This document shows positions 28,808-37,620 of a stretch of 64,000 nucleotides of DNA, in pieces (position 1 is the stretch's first letter; each line of letters opens with the position of its first letter). The stretch spans positions 528,544-592,543 of the forward strand of contig NZ_KL544008.1 in assembly GCF_000712035.1 (NCBI RefSeq), written 5' to 3'. The stretch comes from Salinicoccus luteus DSM 17002 (GTDB lineage: Bacteria > Bacillota > Bacilli > Staphylococcales > Salinicoccaceae). Made by a program: the position numbers and the translations under genes. Below the pieces are notes generated by a model. It saw nothing but the letters and a program-made list of their open reading frames with translations, did no database searches and was not told the DNA's origin.

Positions 28808-29764
28808 ATGACAGCAAGAAAAGTAATTCTGGATTGTGACCCGGGGCATGATGACGCAATATCCATCATCATCGCCGCTTCAAAAGAGAGCGACCTCGAA
28901 ATTCTCGGCATCACGACGGTCGCCGGTAATGTGGAAGTCGAGAAGAATACGGTCAATGCACTGAAGGTGAAGGACCTGCTCGCACTCGATGTCCCGGTCG
29001 TGCAGGGCGCCTCGAGGCCCCTTGTGAAGGAGAGCGAAATCGCGACTGAAATCCATGGGGAGTCCGGTATGGACGGCCCCGAACTGCCGGAGCCGGTGAG
29101 CAGGAAAACGGACGGCCATGCGGTGGATTTCATCATCAATCAGGTGATGCAGTCTGAAGAGAAGGTGACACTGGTACCGACCGGTCCATTGACGAACATC
29201 GCCATGGCACTCGTCAAGGCGCCCGAAATAAAGGCGAATATAGAAGAGATCGTCCTGATGGGCGGCGGTACCTTCGGCAACTGGACGCCCGCTGCCGAGT
29301 TCAATATATATGTGGACGCGGAGGCCGCAAAAGTGGTCTATGAGAGCGGTGTTCCGATTGTAATGTTCGGACTCGATGCCACACATGAGGTGATTGCGAC
29401 GGATGACATCCAGAAACGGATCGCAAAGATCGACAACAAGGTGGCGGACTTCGTCGCCGAGCTGCTCGTATTCTTCGGCGATATGTATCAGGAGCACTTC
29501 GGCATGGCGGGCGGGCCGATCCATGATGCCTGCACGACGATGTATCTGCTGAAGCCGGAACTGTTCGGCTTCAAACACGTCCATGTGGCGATCGAGACGA
29601 AAGGCGAATTCACATACGGAGCAACCGCAGTCGACATGCTTGGTGTCACGGGCCGTATACCGAACACTCGCTTCGCCCATGAGGTGGATCAGGAAGCATT
29701 CTGGAACCTGTTCGAAGAAATCCTTGAATCATACGGTGGGGTGAAAGCGTATGAAGACGCCTAG
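28808..29764 (+). CDS. Nucleoside hydrolase (inosine-uridine preferring type)
   Basis: Hydrolyses ribonucleosides to base and ribose. 318 residues. The N-terminal Asp cluster DCDPGHDDA (residues 9-17) binds the catalytic Ca2+. Also present are LVPTGPLTNIAMAL, VLMGGG and AEFNIYVDAEAA, and a late active-site HDACTTMYLL. SD CAGGAG precedes ATG 28808. The end overlaps the ribokinase gene by 14 bp, so ribose released here can be phosphorylated at once: a compact nucleoside catabolism module. Confidence 0.93.
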   Translation: MTARKVILDCDPGHDDAISIIIAASKESDLEILGITTVAGNVEVEKNTVNALKVKDLLALDVPVVQGASRPLVKESEIATEIHGESGMDGPELPEPVSRKTDGHAVDFIINQVMQSEEKVTLVPTGPLTNIAMALVKAPEIKANIEEIVLMGGGTFGNWTPAAEFNIYVDAEAAKVVYESGVPIVMFGLDATHEVIATDDIQKRIAKIDNKVADFVAELLVFFGDMYQEHFGMAGGPIHDACTTMYLLKPELFGFKHVHVAIETKGEFTYGATAVDMLGVTGRIPNTRFAHEVDQEAFWNLFEEILESYGGVKAYEDA

Positions 29765-30620
29765 AATTACAGTCATCGGCAGCATCAATATGGACCTCGT
29801 GACCGTTGCGGAAAACATGCCCGAGCAGGGCGAAACCATCTCAGGAGACAGCTTCAAGACCCTGCCCGGCGGCAAGGGCGCCAACCAGGCCGTCGCCGCC
29901 GCGAGACTCGGTGCAGAAGTACATATGATCGGCAAGGTGGGGGGCGATCCGTTCGGTGCCACCCTCATTGATAATTTCGAAGCCCAGGGTGTGGATACGG
30001 GTGCCATAGAAACGGAGGCAGGCATCTCCTCCGGACTCGCCAACATCATCGTCTCAAACCATGACAACCGGATCATCATCATTGCCGGTGCCAACGGTGA
30101 AGTCACCCCGGATTATGTGGACGGATTCAAAGAACAAATTGAAGCAAGTGACTATGTCCTCATCCAGTTCGAAATTCCGAAACGGGCCATTGAGCACATC
30201 CTCGATCTCTGCGGTACACTCGGCGTACCCGTCATCATCAACCCCGCGCCTGCCATGCAGCTGGATGATATACATTGGGAAAAGGCCACATACATCACAC
30301 CAAATGATAATGAAGCGGAGAAGCTGTTTGCATATGATACAGACGGCTTGCCGAAATTCCATGACAGGCTGATCATCACAAATGGCGCCAAAGGCGCTTC
30401 CTTCTTCAGGGAGGACAGGATGATCACAGTGCCGACCGAGAAGGTTGAAGTCACCGATACTACAGGAGCCGGTGATACATTCAATGGCGCACTCGCCGTC
30501 GCACTCGCTGAAGGCAGGACGCTTGAAGAAGCGGTCGCATTCGCCAATAAAGCCGCCTCCCTCTCCGTACAGAAGCTTGGTGCCCAGAGCGGCATGCCGA
30601 AGCGGGAAGAGATGGAGTAG
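29751..30620 (+). CDS. rbsK: Ribokinase
   Basis: PfkB-family kinase making ribose-5-phosphate from ribose and ATP, feeding the pentose phosphate pathway. 289 residues. PfkB motifs: GSINMDLVTVAENMPEQGETI at the N-terminus, PGGKGANQAVAAARLGA (~39-55) and the anion-hole/catalytic DTTGAGDTFNGALAVAL (~237, Asp base). It overlaps the nucleoside hydrolase gene. Ribokinase rather than fructokinase is supported by the N-terminal signature and by context. Confidence 0.9.
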   Translation: MKTPRITVIGSINMDLVTVAENMPEQGETISGDSFKTLPGGKGANQAVAAARLGAEVHMIGKVGGDPFGATLIDNFEAQGVDTGAIETEAGISSGLANIIVSNHDNRIIIIAGANGEVTPDYVDGFKEQIEASDYVLIQFEIPKRAIEHILDLCGTLGVPVIINPAPAMQLDDIHWEKATYITPNDNEAEKLFAYDTDGLPKFHDRLIITNGAKGASFFREDRMITVPTEKVEVTDTTGAGDTFNGALAVALAEGRTLEEAVAFANKAASLSVQKLGAQSGMPKREEME

Positions 30621-30648
30621 AGAATGGCTGGCTAAAACCACTCCGTAT

Positions 30649-30687
30649 CCCCGAAGTTGAACCATATCAGCTTTGGGGGCTTCTTTT
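30649..30687 (+). terminator. Terminator after the nucleoside operon
   Basis: CCCCGAAG / CTTTGGGG stem (one wobble) followed by a T-rich tract TTCTTTT. Confidence 0.7.
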
Positions 30688-30717
30688 ATGGAGATGAATC
30701 ATTTATTCTAAAGAAAA

Positions 30718-30753
30718 CCGGTTGCAGTATATAACTGCCTATTTCCGGTTGCA
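30718..30753 (+). repeat. Direct repeat CCGGTTGCA with inner dyad upstream of MFS gene
   Basis: CCGGTTGCA occurs at 30718-30726 and 30745-30753 (27-bp step). GCAGT / ACTGC (30724-30738) forms a dyad between them. It lies 37 bp before the MFS start and may be an operator; no regulator gene is near. Confidence 0.4.
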
Positions 30754-30789
30754 TCATAATCTTTGATTCCAAATGGATGTGACGCCGAA

Positions 30790-32034
30790 ATGAAAAATAA
30801 AAACAATTTCTATTATGGTTGGGTGATCGTGGCGGTATGCGGACTGGCCGTCTTCTTCTCGGGACCGGGACAGACCTATTCGAATGCCGCCTTCATCGAT
30901 GAATACATAAAAGAGTTTGGATGGAGCCGTACGGAAGTATCGAGCCTCTATTCATTTGCGACACTGGTCGCCGGATTCGTCATGATCGGGGTGGGCAACT
31001 TCATCGACCGGTTCGGCCAGAAGAAGATGATGATCATCGCGGCAATCGTCCTTGCTCTTGCGACCTTCTTCAACAGCTTCGTGCAGAATATGTTCATGCT
31101 GGCCATCGGCTTCTTCTTCATCCGCCTTTTCGGGCAGGGCAGCATGACACTGATTCCGAATACGCTCGTCCCCCAATGGTTCATCCGGAAGCGGGGACTG
31201 GCGTTCAGTCTGATGATGCTCGGGAGCTTCTCCAGCGCGATGCTGTTCCCGATCATCAATGTCTGGCTCATATCGGAATGGGGCTGGCGGTTTGCCTGGC
31301 AGTTCTGGGGCTTTGCGCTGCTCGTGATATTCGTACCGATCGCCTGGATCTTCATCCGGAATACACCGGAGGAGATGGGGCTGTCACCGGATGGGCTGCG
31401 CCTTAATATAGATGGTAATGAAGAAGATGGCGGTGACGACATTCATGTCCTTGAGGACAGCTGGACCCTGAAGGAAGCGACCCGTACCCTGTCATTTTGG
31501 ACACTGCTCATATGCGTCGGCATACCGTCGATGATCAATACGGGCATCACCTTCCACATCGTCTCCATCTTCAAGGAGAACGGCCTTGAAATGGGGGCTT
31601 CCGCTATGGTGCTCAGCCTGATGGCCATGGTCGGCATTCCGATGTCCTTCGTTTCAGGCCTCATCACCGACAGGATCAGGACCAACTACATCCTGGTCAT
31701 GATATTCGTCATTGAAATCATCCTCCTGCTTTTCCTCAATAACGTGACCACCTATGCGCTCGCGATACTCTTCGGTGTCATATGGGGAATGTCGAACGGA
31801 CTCGAACGGATCGGGACGAATGTCGTCTGGTCCAACTATTTCGGCAGACGCTACGTGGGAAGCATCAATGGCGTCGGTTCTACAATGGTCGTCATCGGCT
31901 CTTCACTCGGCCCATTGCCGTTCGGCCTTGGATACGATATGTTCGGCAGTTATACATTCATTCTCACGCTGATGGTCGTCTTCCCGGTCATCGGCATCAT
32001 CAGTGCACTGCTGTCGAAAAAGCCGCAGAGATAG
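30790..32034 (+). CDS. MFS transporter, oxalate/formate antiporter (OFA) type
   Basis: 414-residue major facilitator with 12 transmembrane helices. The start FYYGWVIVAVCGLAVFFSGPGQTYSNAAFIDEYIKEFGWSR, split here by helix 1, is typical of the OFA (OxlT-like) carboxylate carriers. QWFIRKRGLAFSLMMLG is the loop 4-5 motif. Substrate unknown, probably an organic anion. The ATG at 30790 has only a weak SD; an upstream TTG at 30763 would add nine residues. Confidence 0.85.
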   Translation: MKNKNNFYYGWVIVAVCGLAVFFSGPGQTYSNAAFIDEYIKEFGWSRTEVSSLYSFATLVAGFVMIGVGNFIDRFGQKKMMIIAAIVLALATFFNSFVQNMFMLAIGFFFIRLFGQGSMTLIPNTLVPQWFIRKRGLAFSLMMLGSFSSAMLFPIINVWLISEWGWRFAWQFWGFALLVIFVPIAWIFIRNTPEEMGLSPDGLRLNIDGNEEDGGDDIHVLEDSWTLKEATRTLSFWTLLICVGIPSMINTGITFHIVSIFKENGLEMGASAMVLSLMAMVGIPMSFVSGLITDRIRTNYILVMIFVIEIILLLFLNNVTTYALAILFGVIWGMSNGLERIGTNVVWSNYFGRRYVGSINGVGSTMVVIGSSLGPLPFGLGYDMFGSYTFILTLMVVFPVIGIISALLSKKPQR

Positions 32035-32157
32035 ATTATAATCATTATGGCGTGGCATGGAATGAGTAAAATATTTGCAGTGAAGGAGAGAAGACTCTAC
32101 TCCACTGTTATATTAATTAACTATTGAAAAAATTTAGATGTTAGCTATAATATACAT
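32035..32157. other. Short intergenic spacer with T-box promoter
   Basis: Non-coding. Contains the promoter TTGAAA (32124-32129) - 16 nt - TATAAT (32146-32151) for the T-box leader. Nothing else recognised. Confidence 0.6.
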
Positions 32158-32347
32158 AATTGAATAATTCAGTAAAAGAGTAGTTCATGGAGTTCTTAAG
32201 CGAGTCCGGGATGGTGGAAGCCGGATGGGGGAAGTGGACGAAACGCATTACGTTCATCTGGTGGCAACACCGTTATCAATGAGAGTATATTTGGAGTGGT
32301 ACCGTGAGCAACTCACCTCTATATGGAGGTGGGTTATTTTTATTTTT
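32158..32347 (+). promoter_or_regulatory. T-box leader (tRNA-Arg sensing) with terminator
   Basis: Contains the conserved T-box TGGAGTGGTACCG (32292-32304), whose TGGT pairs with an uncharged tRNA 3' end. An upstream Stem I is seen, with AGCGAGTCCGGG / GGAAGCCGG elements. The intrinsic terminator is AACTCACCTC / GAGGTGGGTT plus T-tract (32310-32347). On the 3' side of Stem I, GAAACGCA offers CGC (32244-32246) as specifier codon, which is arginine and agrees with the downstream argS. Uncharged tRNA-Arg should cause read-through. Confidence 0.9.
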
Positions 32348-32359
32348 AGGGGGAATCAT

Positions 32360-34018
32360 ATGCTGAAGAATAGAATTGCTGAAGATTTGCATAAAGTGTT
32401 GGAAGGTCACTTGGGATTGGAAGAGGTTATTCAAATTCTCGAAACCCCTTCAAACGAAGAATACGGGGATTTGTCATTTCCTACATTCACATTGGCACCG
32501 TTATTCAGAAAATCGCCCAAATTGATTGCTGAAGATATCTCCATGAAATTTCAAAGTGAGATGGTTTCATCAGTAGAGATCATCAATGGCTATATCAATT
32601 TCTACATCGACAAGGAGACAGGAAGCAGATTCATTATGGATGCCATTCTTGAAGAGGGCTTTGGAAATATATCCTATTTGGAGGGGCAATCCTATGTCAT
32701 GGACTTTTCCAGCCCGAACATCGCCAAACCTTTTTCCATGGGACACCTGAGAGCGACCATACTCGGTGATTCCCTTTCAAGGCTGCTCAAGAAAAATGGT
32801 GCCGCAGTTATTGGCATTAACCATCTGGGCGACTGGGGGACTCAATTCGGAAAACTCATTGTCGCCTACAGCAAGTGGGGGGATGCTAAAAAGGTTGAAG
32901 CCAATCCCATACAAGAACTCTTCGCACTGTATACACGTTTCCATAAAGAAGCGGATAAAAATCCACCGTTGGATCAGGAGGCAAGAGATGCGTTCAGTAA
33001 GCTTGAGAGAGGGGATAGGGAATACCTCGATTTATGGGAATGGTTCAGAACAGTTTCATTGGAGGCTTTCCAGAAGCTTTATGATCAACTGGATATTTCT
33101 TTCGACTACATACAGGGGGAGTCTTTCTACAATGATAAACTTGAAGAAGCCAGCATCCTTTTGGAGAAGCAAAATCTGTTGGAATATGATGATGAGGCAT
33201 ACATTGTAAGATTGGAAGACGTGCCACCGGCATTAATTAAAAAGAAAGATGGGGCTTCCCTCTATATCACAAGAGATATTGCAGCGATGCTCTATAGAAC
33301 TGATATATTCTATCCAGATAAGATTCTATACGTTGTAGGTCAGGAGCAGTCTGTACATTTCGAGCAGCTGTTCCAACTGGGCGAGTTGCTCGACTTGAAA
33401 CCGGAGATCAGACATATTCCGTTTGGACTCATTTTGAAAGATGGCAAGAAAATGTCCACAAGAAAGGGCGAAGTCATATTACTTGAAGAAATCATAGAGG
33501 ATGTAAAGAAAGAAGCTATGTTTGTCATAGATGAAAAAAATCCGGAACTGCAGGATAAAGAAGTTGTGGCGGAAAAAATCGCAGTCAGTGCGATCAAGTT
33601 TCATGACCTTAAGAATGACAGGATGAACAGCTATGATTTTAATATTGAAGATATGCTCAAATTCGATGGTGAAACTGCCGTCTATGTCATGTATACCAAT
33701 TCCCGGATCCATTCAATCTTAAGAAAAAGCGAACTCGATTCTGAGGCTGCAATGACTTTTGATGATGCCATGTGGCCTTTGCTCAAACATATGGCAAGAT
33801 ATGAAGACGTATTGGTCGAGGCGGCAGACCGCTATGCTCCTTCCGTCATCTGCAGATATACTTTGCAGTTATGCAGGCTGTTCAATGCGTACTATGGTAA
33901 AGAGCGAATCATAGGGAGCGGGAACGAGCAGTCGAAACTGATCCTCCTGGAGCAAATTTCAAAAATAATAAAAGATGCTATGTCTGTTCTGGGCATGGAG
34001 GTAGTGGATGAAATGTAG
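32360..34018 (+). CDS. argS: Arginyl-tRNA synthetase, T-box controlled
   Basis: Class I synthetase charging tRNA-Arg. 552 residues from ATG 32360 (SD AGGGGG, 6 nt); open frame further upstream is the T-box. An N-terminal additional domain (residues 1-95) precedes DFSSPNIAKPFSMGHLRATILG, which carries the HIGH-equivalent HLRAT. Then come GINHLGDWGTQFG and the KMSKS-equivalent KMSTRKG, and the DALR anticodon domain closes the protein (YTLQLCRLFNAYYGKERI). The codon choice is visibly AT-richer than the flanking genes. Tyr and Lys changes in the signature (AKPFSMGH for AKPFHIGH) are within family range. It may be a second, acquired copy; only this one is in the window. Confidence 0.92.
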   Translation: MLKNRIAEDLHKVLEGHLGLEEVIQILETPSNEEYGDLSFPTFTLAPLFRKSPKLIAEDISMKFQSEMVSSVEIINGYINFYIDKETGSRFIMDAILEEGFGNISYLEGQSYVMDFSSPNIAKPFSMGHLRATILGDSLSRLLKKNGAAVIGINHLGDWGTQFGKLIVAYSKWGDAKKVEANPIQELFALYTRFHKEADKNPPLDQEARDAFSKLERGDREYLDLWEWFRTVSLEAFQKLYDQLDISFDYIQGESFYNDKLEEASILLEKQNLLEYDDEAYIVRLEDVPPALIKKKDGASLYITRDIAAMLYRTDIFYPDKILYVVGQEQSVHFEQLFQLGELLDLKPEIRHIPFGLILKDGKKMSTRKGEVILLEEIIEDVKKEAMFVIDEKNPELQDKEVVAEKIAVSAIKFHDLKNDRMNSYDFNIEDMLKFDGETAVYVMYTNSRIHSILRKSELDSEAAMTFDDAMWPLLKHMARYEDVLVEAADRYAPSVICRYTLQLCRLFNAYYGKERIIGSGNEQSKLILLEQISKIIKDAMSVLGMEVVDEM

Positions 34019-34067
34019 CACTTTAAGTTCTATATGTGATTGAAGACATATAAAAGGAGGAAGGGTT

Positions 34068-34505
34068 GTGGTTTTTCGGTCAAAAGTTGATGCATTTTAT
34101 ACTGGCTTTATATTGATTGTAATACTGATCATTGGACTGGTTTCATTTTTACCACTATTACTGGAAGATGCACCATTACTGGCGATCCTCATATGTGCTT
34201 CTATATTCCTTTTGGTGGCAAGTCTCATCTTATGTATGACTTTTTCAGTCGAGTATGTCTTCTTGGATGACTACTTATTGATAAAAGGCGGTCCATTCAG
34301 GAGCCGGATTCCATATAAAAGTATCACAAGAATAACCTCTACAGATAAAGTTTTATCAGGACATAGAATATTGTCATCGAGGGATGCGCTTGAGATTTTC
34401 AATCAGTATACATTTTTTGGAAGCATCAAAATTTCACCTCAATATAAAAAGAATTTCCTTGGCGAAATCAAAAAGAGATGTCCGGGTGTGATGTTTGAAG
34501 ATTAG
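34068..34505 (+). CDS. Bacterial PH-domain membrane protein
   Basis: 145 residues: two adjacent transmembrane helices (about residues 9-31 and 38-58) then a small PH-like domain (VEYVFLDDYLLIKGGPFRSRIPYKSITRI ... EIFNQYTFFGSIKISPQYKKNFLGEIKKRCP, in pieces). It resembles the bPH_4 group, whose role is unknown. GTG start at 34068 with AGGAGG 7 nt upstream. AT-rich like argS; part of the same island. Confidence 0.75.
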   Translation: MVFRSKVDAFYTGFILIVILIIGLVSFLPLLLEDAPLLAILICASIFLLVASLILCMTFSVEYVFLDDYLLIKGGPFRSRIPYKSITRITSTDKVLSGHRILSSRDALEIFNQYTFFGSIKISPQYKKNFLGEIKKRCPGVMFED

Positions 34506-34583
34506 TATAGCAGGAGAACATTTGTATAGTTGAAAGAACAGCGATTTGTGCCGATGGGGAGACGAATGGTATGGGAGGAAAAG

Positions 34584-34625
34584 ATGTCCAACCCATGCTA
34601 TAAGTGCAATCCTCATATTAAATAA
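34584..34625 (+). CDS. Possible 13-residue peptide with CxxC
   Basis: MSNPCYKCNPHIK, preceded by a very good SD (GGGAGG, 5 nt spacing) and ending 17 nt before the deaminase gene. It could be a leader peptide or a chance frame; no homologue is known to me. Confidence 0.3.
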   Translation: MSNPCYKCNPHIK

Positions 34626-34642
34626 TTGAGAGGGTGAATGAA

Positions 34643-35062
34643 ATGAGTATAGAGCAGCTTTTATTTGAAGAAGCAAAAGAATTGATAGAAAATAGATATC
34701 CAAAAGGTTGGGGCGGAGCCGCAGCTATGTACACAAAATCAGGGAAAATTTATACGTCCGTAGCTCCAGAAGTCATTAATGCTTCTACAGAACTTTGCAT
34801 TGAAACAGGTTCGATACTGGAGGCACATAAAGAGGCAGAAGTTATCACACACTCCTTATGTCTGGTCAGAGATGATGAAAGTAGTGCATTTAAAATACTG
34901 ACAGCATGCGGTACATGTCAGGAACGTCTACTTTATTGGGGCAGAGGGGTTAAGGTTGCGGTGACAAGCAACTATCATGACAACATTGAATTCAAAACTT
35001 TGGAAGCACTTCAACCTTATCATTGGACTCATGCATACGACGACATAGAATTTGAAGAATGA
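34643..35062 (+). CDS. Cytidine/blasticidin-S deaminase-like zinc protein
   Basis: 139 residues of the cytidine deaminase fold. The zinc/catalytic motifs are TELCIETGSI (Cys and Glu in place of the usual C/H-A-E) and ACGTCQERL (CxxC). The overall length and spacing resemble blasticidin-S deaminase and related stand-alone deaminases more than nucleoside CDA; substrate uncertain. ATG 34643 is chosen because GAGGGTGA lies 8 nt upstream. It ends the AT-rich argS island. Confidence 0.78.
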   Translation: MSIEQLLFEEAKELIENRYPKGWGGAAAMYTKSGKIYTSVAPEVINASTELCIETGSILEAHKEAEVITHSLCLVRDDESSAFKILTACGTCQERLLYWGRGVKVAVTSNYHDNIEFKTLEALQPYHWTHAYDDIEFEE

Positions 35063-35169
35063 TATCTAATGTTTCAATACCTTTTTGAATGTTCAATTGC
35101 GGCCTGTTTCTTGGCCAATGATAAGCGGGCGTTTAATCATCAGAAATATGATATAAGAAGAGGTGTCCC

Positions 35170-36375
35170 ATGAACGTGAATCATGAAGAAAAATCCCGGA
35201 AGGTCTGGATTGTCGTACTGCTTGGTCTGCTGACTGCGATCGGTCCATTGTCGATGGATATGTATCTACCGGCACTGCCGATTGTGGCCACGGACCTCAA
35301 TACCACTGCATCGCTCGCCCAGCTGAGTCTGACGGCCTGTCTGATCGGTCTTGCCGCCGGACAGCTCATATTCGGTCCGCTCAGTGACATCATGGGACGG
35401 AAGCGGCCACTTCTATATACACTTGCCATATACGCGTTGGTTTCTGCACTATGCGCCTTCACCGGCAACATATGGGTGTTCGTGCTGCTCCGCTTCGTTC
35501 AAGGGTTTACGGGTGCAGCGGGCATCGTCATCGCACGGGCGGCGGCACGGGACATGTATATAGGAAAGGAACTGACGAAGGCATTTGCACTATTGGCGCT
35601 GGTCAATGGGGCGGCACCAATACTTGCTCCGATTTCAGGCGGCATGATCCTCAATTTCGGTTCATGGCCGGTCGTCTTCCTGGTCATCGCGGCCATCGGC
35701 GTGCTTCTGCTCCTGTCGGTTTCCTTCATGTTCAAGGAGACGCTGGAGGCATCGAACCGTTCAGAGGGCAGCATGTTTGCCGTCGTCAAAACGTTCGACG
35801 ACCTTTTTAAGGATAAAGTCTTCATGGGCATCGCCTTTACCCAGGCGCTGATCATGTCCGCCATGTTCGCCTACATCGCCGGTTCGCCCTTTGTTCTGCA
35901 GAACATCTATGAAGTCTCACCCCAGCAGTTCTCGCTCATATTCGCGATGAACGGCCTCGGTATCATCGTAGCCGCCCAGGCGGCCGGCAGACTCTCCTCG
36001 ACAGTGGATGAGGTGAGGATACTGCTGATGGGCGTGTCGATGTCCGTTGTCGGCAGCCTCCTGCTCATAGTAGTGGTCATGCTGGAGCTTCCTCTCCTGC
36101 CGATGCTCATCGCTCTGCTGCTCGTCGTATCCAGTGTCGGCATGGTGTCGACGACCGCCTTCTCGCTCGGCATGCAGAACCAGAAGAAGTCCGCCGGCAG
36201 CGCCTCAGCATTTCTCGGGCTGCTGCCATTCATCGGCGGTGCACTTGTATCACCGCTGGTCGGCATGGCAGGAGATGAGGCGGCATGGCCCATGGGGCTC
36301 GTCATCATCCTCTGCAGCATTGGTGCACTGATCATATTCCTCGGCTTTGTGAGGCAGCGGCCGGCTGTCGATTGA
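35170..36375 (+). CDS. MFS multidrug transporter, Bcr/CflA type
   Basis: 401-residue 12-helix major facilitator of the drug:H+ antiporter-1 group (bicyclomycin/chloramphenicol resistance family). Conserved GPLSMDMYLPALPIVATDL in helix 1, GQLIFGPLSDIMGRKRPLLYTLAIY (motif A) and RFVQGFTGAAGIVIARAAARDMY (motif C-like) are seen. SD AAGAGGTG precedes ATG 35170. Substrate unknown. The 107-bp gap before it shows no clear structure. Confidence 0.9.
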   Translation: MNVNHEEKSRKVWIVVLLGLLTAIGPLSMDMYLPALPIVATDLNTTASLAQLSLTACLIGLAAGQLIFGPLSDIMGRKRPLLYTLAIYALVSALCAFTGNIWVFVLLRFVQGFTGAAGIVIARAAARDMYIGKELTKAFALLALVNGAAPILAPISGGMILNFGSWPVVFLVIAAIGVLLLLSVSFMFKETLEASNRSEGSMFAVVKTFDDLFKDKVFMGIAFTQALIMSAMFAYIAGSPFVLQNIYEVSPQQFSLIFAMNGLGIIVAAQAAGRLSSTVDEVRILLMGVSMSVVGSLLLIVVVMLELPLLPMLIALLLVVSSVGMVSTTAFSLGMQNQKKSAGSASAFLGLLPFIGGALVSPLVGMAGDEAAWPMGLVIILCSIGALIIFLGFVRQRPAVD

Positions 36376-36512
36376 TTTTCACACTTGGAGGCATTGTGCA
36401 CTCTTCCATATGATTTAGAAAGTCCTCTGCAGAACGGGTAGACAGATACCGGAAAGCAGAGGATTTTACTTTATCTATCCATCCGAATGAGGGAAGAGGA
36501 GGACAGGACAAT

Positions 36513-36562
36513 AAAAAACTCCCATATGCCGGAAGCTGTCCGGTTATGGGAGTGGTTTTTCT
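36513..36562. terminator. Bidirectional terminator between Bcr and AKR genes
   Basis: ACTCCCATA / TATGGGAGT outer stem with an inner CCGG/CCGG pairing, T-run on the plus side and A-run (T on minus) on the other. A weaker hairpin TCCTCTGC / GCAGAGGA precedes it at 36422-36465. Confidence 0.85.
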
Positions 36563-36597
36563 TTTTATTCACATGGTCATTGCGAGAGCATGTCTGA

Positions 36598-37437
36598 TTA
36601 CTTTTTGCCATTGAATGTGGCAGGGTCCGATCCATTGCGTTCATCCCTGTTCAGCAGATTGATCCGGTTGATCTGCTCATTACTGAGGGAAAAGTCGAAT
36701 ACATCTATATTCTCTTCGATTCTCTCAGGTGTAACGGACTTCGGAATGGTGACGAGCCCGTTTTCGATATTCCAGCGGATGATGACCTGTGCTGCTGATT
36801 TGCCGGTTTCTGAAGCAATTTCGTTGATGGTCTCATCATTGAGCACCTTGGCGTTCATCAGTGGAGACCAGGATTCCATGATGATCTTGCGGGACTCCAG
36901 ATACAGCTTCAGGTCGTTCTGCACAAGGTAGGGGTGGTACTCCACCTGATTGATGACAGGCTTGACGTCCGTCCGCTGCAGGAGCTTGTCCAAGTGCGGA
37001 ATCAAGAAGTTGCTGACGCCGATGTTCTCGACCCGGTCGTTATTGTACAGGTGTTCCATCTCCTGCCACGTCTGGATCATGAGCTCCTCGTCAGTACCCG
37101 GCCAGTGGACGAGGTACAGGTCAAGGTAGTCAAGATCCAGATTTTCGAGTGATGTATCATAGGCCTTCTCGACATTTCCACGGCCGAAGTCGTCAAACCA
37201 CAGCTTTGAGGTGATGAAAAGATCCGAGCGGTCGATGCCGGCTTCCTTCATGCCTTCTTTGATGCCTTCACCGACGCTCTTTTCATTCTTGTATATCATG
37301 GCCGTGTCGATACTGCGGTAGCCGTTCACAATCGCATGTTTGACTGCGTTCTTGCATTCTTCACCATCTTCAACCCTGAATACACCGAGTCCTATCTGCG
37401 GCATCGTATTTCCATTGTGGAATTCAACATTTTTCAT
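36598..37437 (-). CDS. Aldo/keto reductase
   Basis: NADPH-dependent carbonyl reductase with a TIM barrel, 279 residues. The catalytic tetrad is Asp44, Tyr49 (SIDTAMIYKNE), Lys78 (ITSKLW) and His111 (LVHWPG). The nucleotide-binding end IPKSVTPERIEENIDVFDF is typical of the DkgA/YvgN group (glyoxal and methylglyoxal reductases). SD GGAGAG lies upstream of ATG 37437. The 5' leader contains a large GC-rich hairpin (37475-37535). Confidence 0.93.
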   Translation of the reverse strand: MKNVEFHNGNTMPQIGLGVFRVEDGEECKNAVKHAIVNGYRSIDTAMIYKNEKSVGEGIKEGMKEAGIDRSDLFITSKLWFDDFGRGNVEKAYDTSLENLDLDYLDLYLVHWPGTDEELMIQTWQEMEHLYNNDRVENIGVSNFLIPHLDKLLQRTDVKPVINQVEYHPYLVQNDLKLYLESRKIIMESWSPLMNAKVLNDETINEIASETGKSAAQVIIRWNIENGLVTIPKSVTPERIEENIDVFDFSLSNEQINRINLLNRDERNGSDPATFNGKK

Positions 37438-37474
37438 ATCTTCTTCTCTCCCTGATTTTGAAATTTGGCTGTCA

Positions 37475-37535
37475 CGGCATGCTTGGTCCCTGCGGGGCGG
37501 GGATGCGGGCTGTCCAATGTCCCGCCCTCATGCCG
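37475..37535 (-). promoter_or_regulatory. Nested GC-rich hairpin in the AKR leader
   Basis: CGGCATG (37475) / CATGCCG (37529) encloses GGGCGGG (37495) / CCCGCCC (37521). There is no T-run, and it lies 40-100 bp upstream of the aldo/keto reductase start. It may be an operator or a leader structure. Confidence 0.45.
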
Positions 37536-37620
37536 AGTGAATCTGACATATAGAATATCTACCCATAATCTGCATCAACTAAAGAAAACGCATATGAATT
37601 TTTGGGGAGGATCCGCCCAG

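Noticed and set aside
32225-32359. N-terminal extension of ArgS from an upstream ATG
   Set aside because: This stretch is T-box and terminator RNA; the proper start with SD is at 32360.
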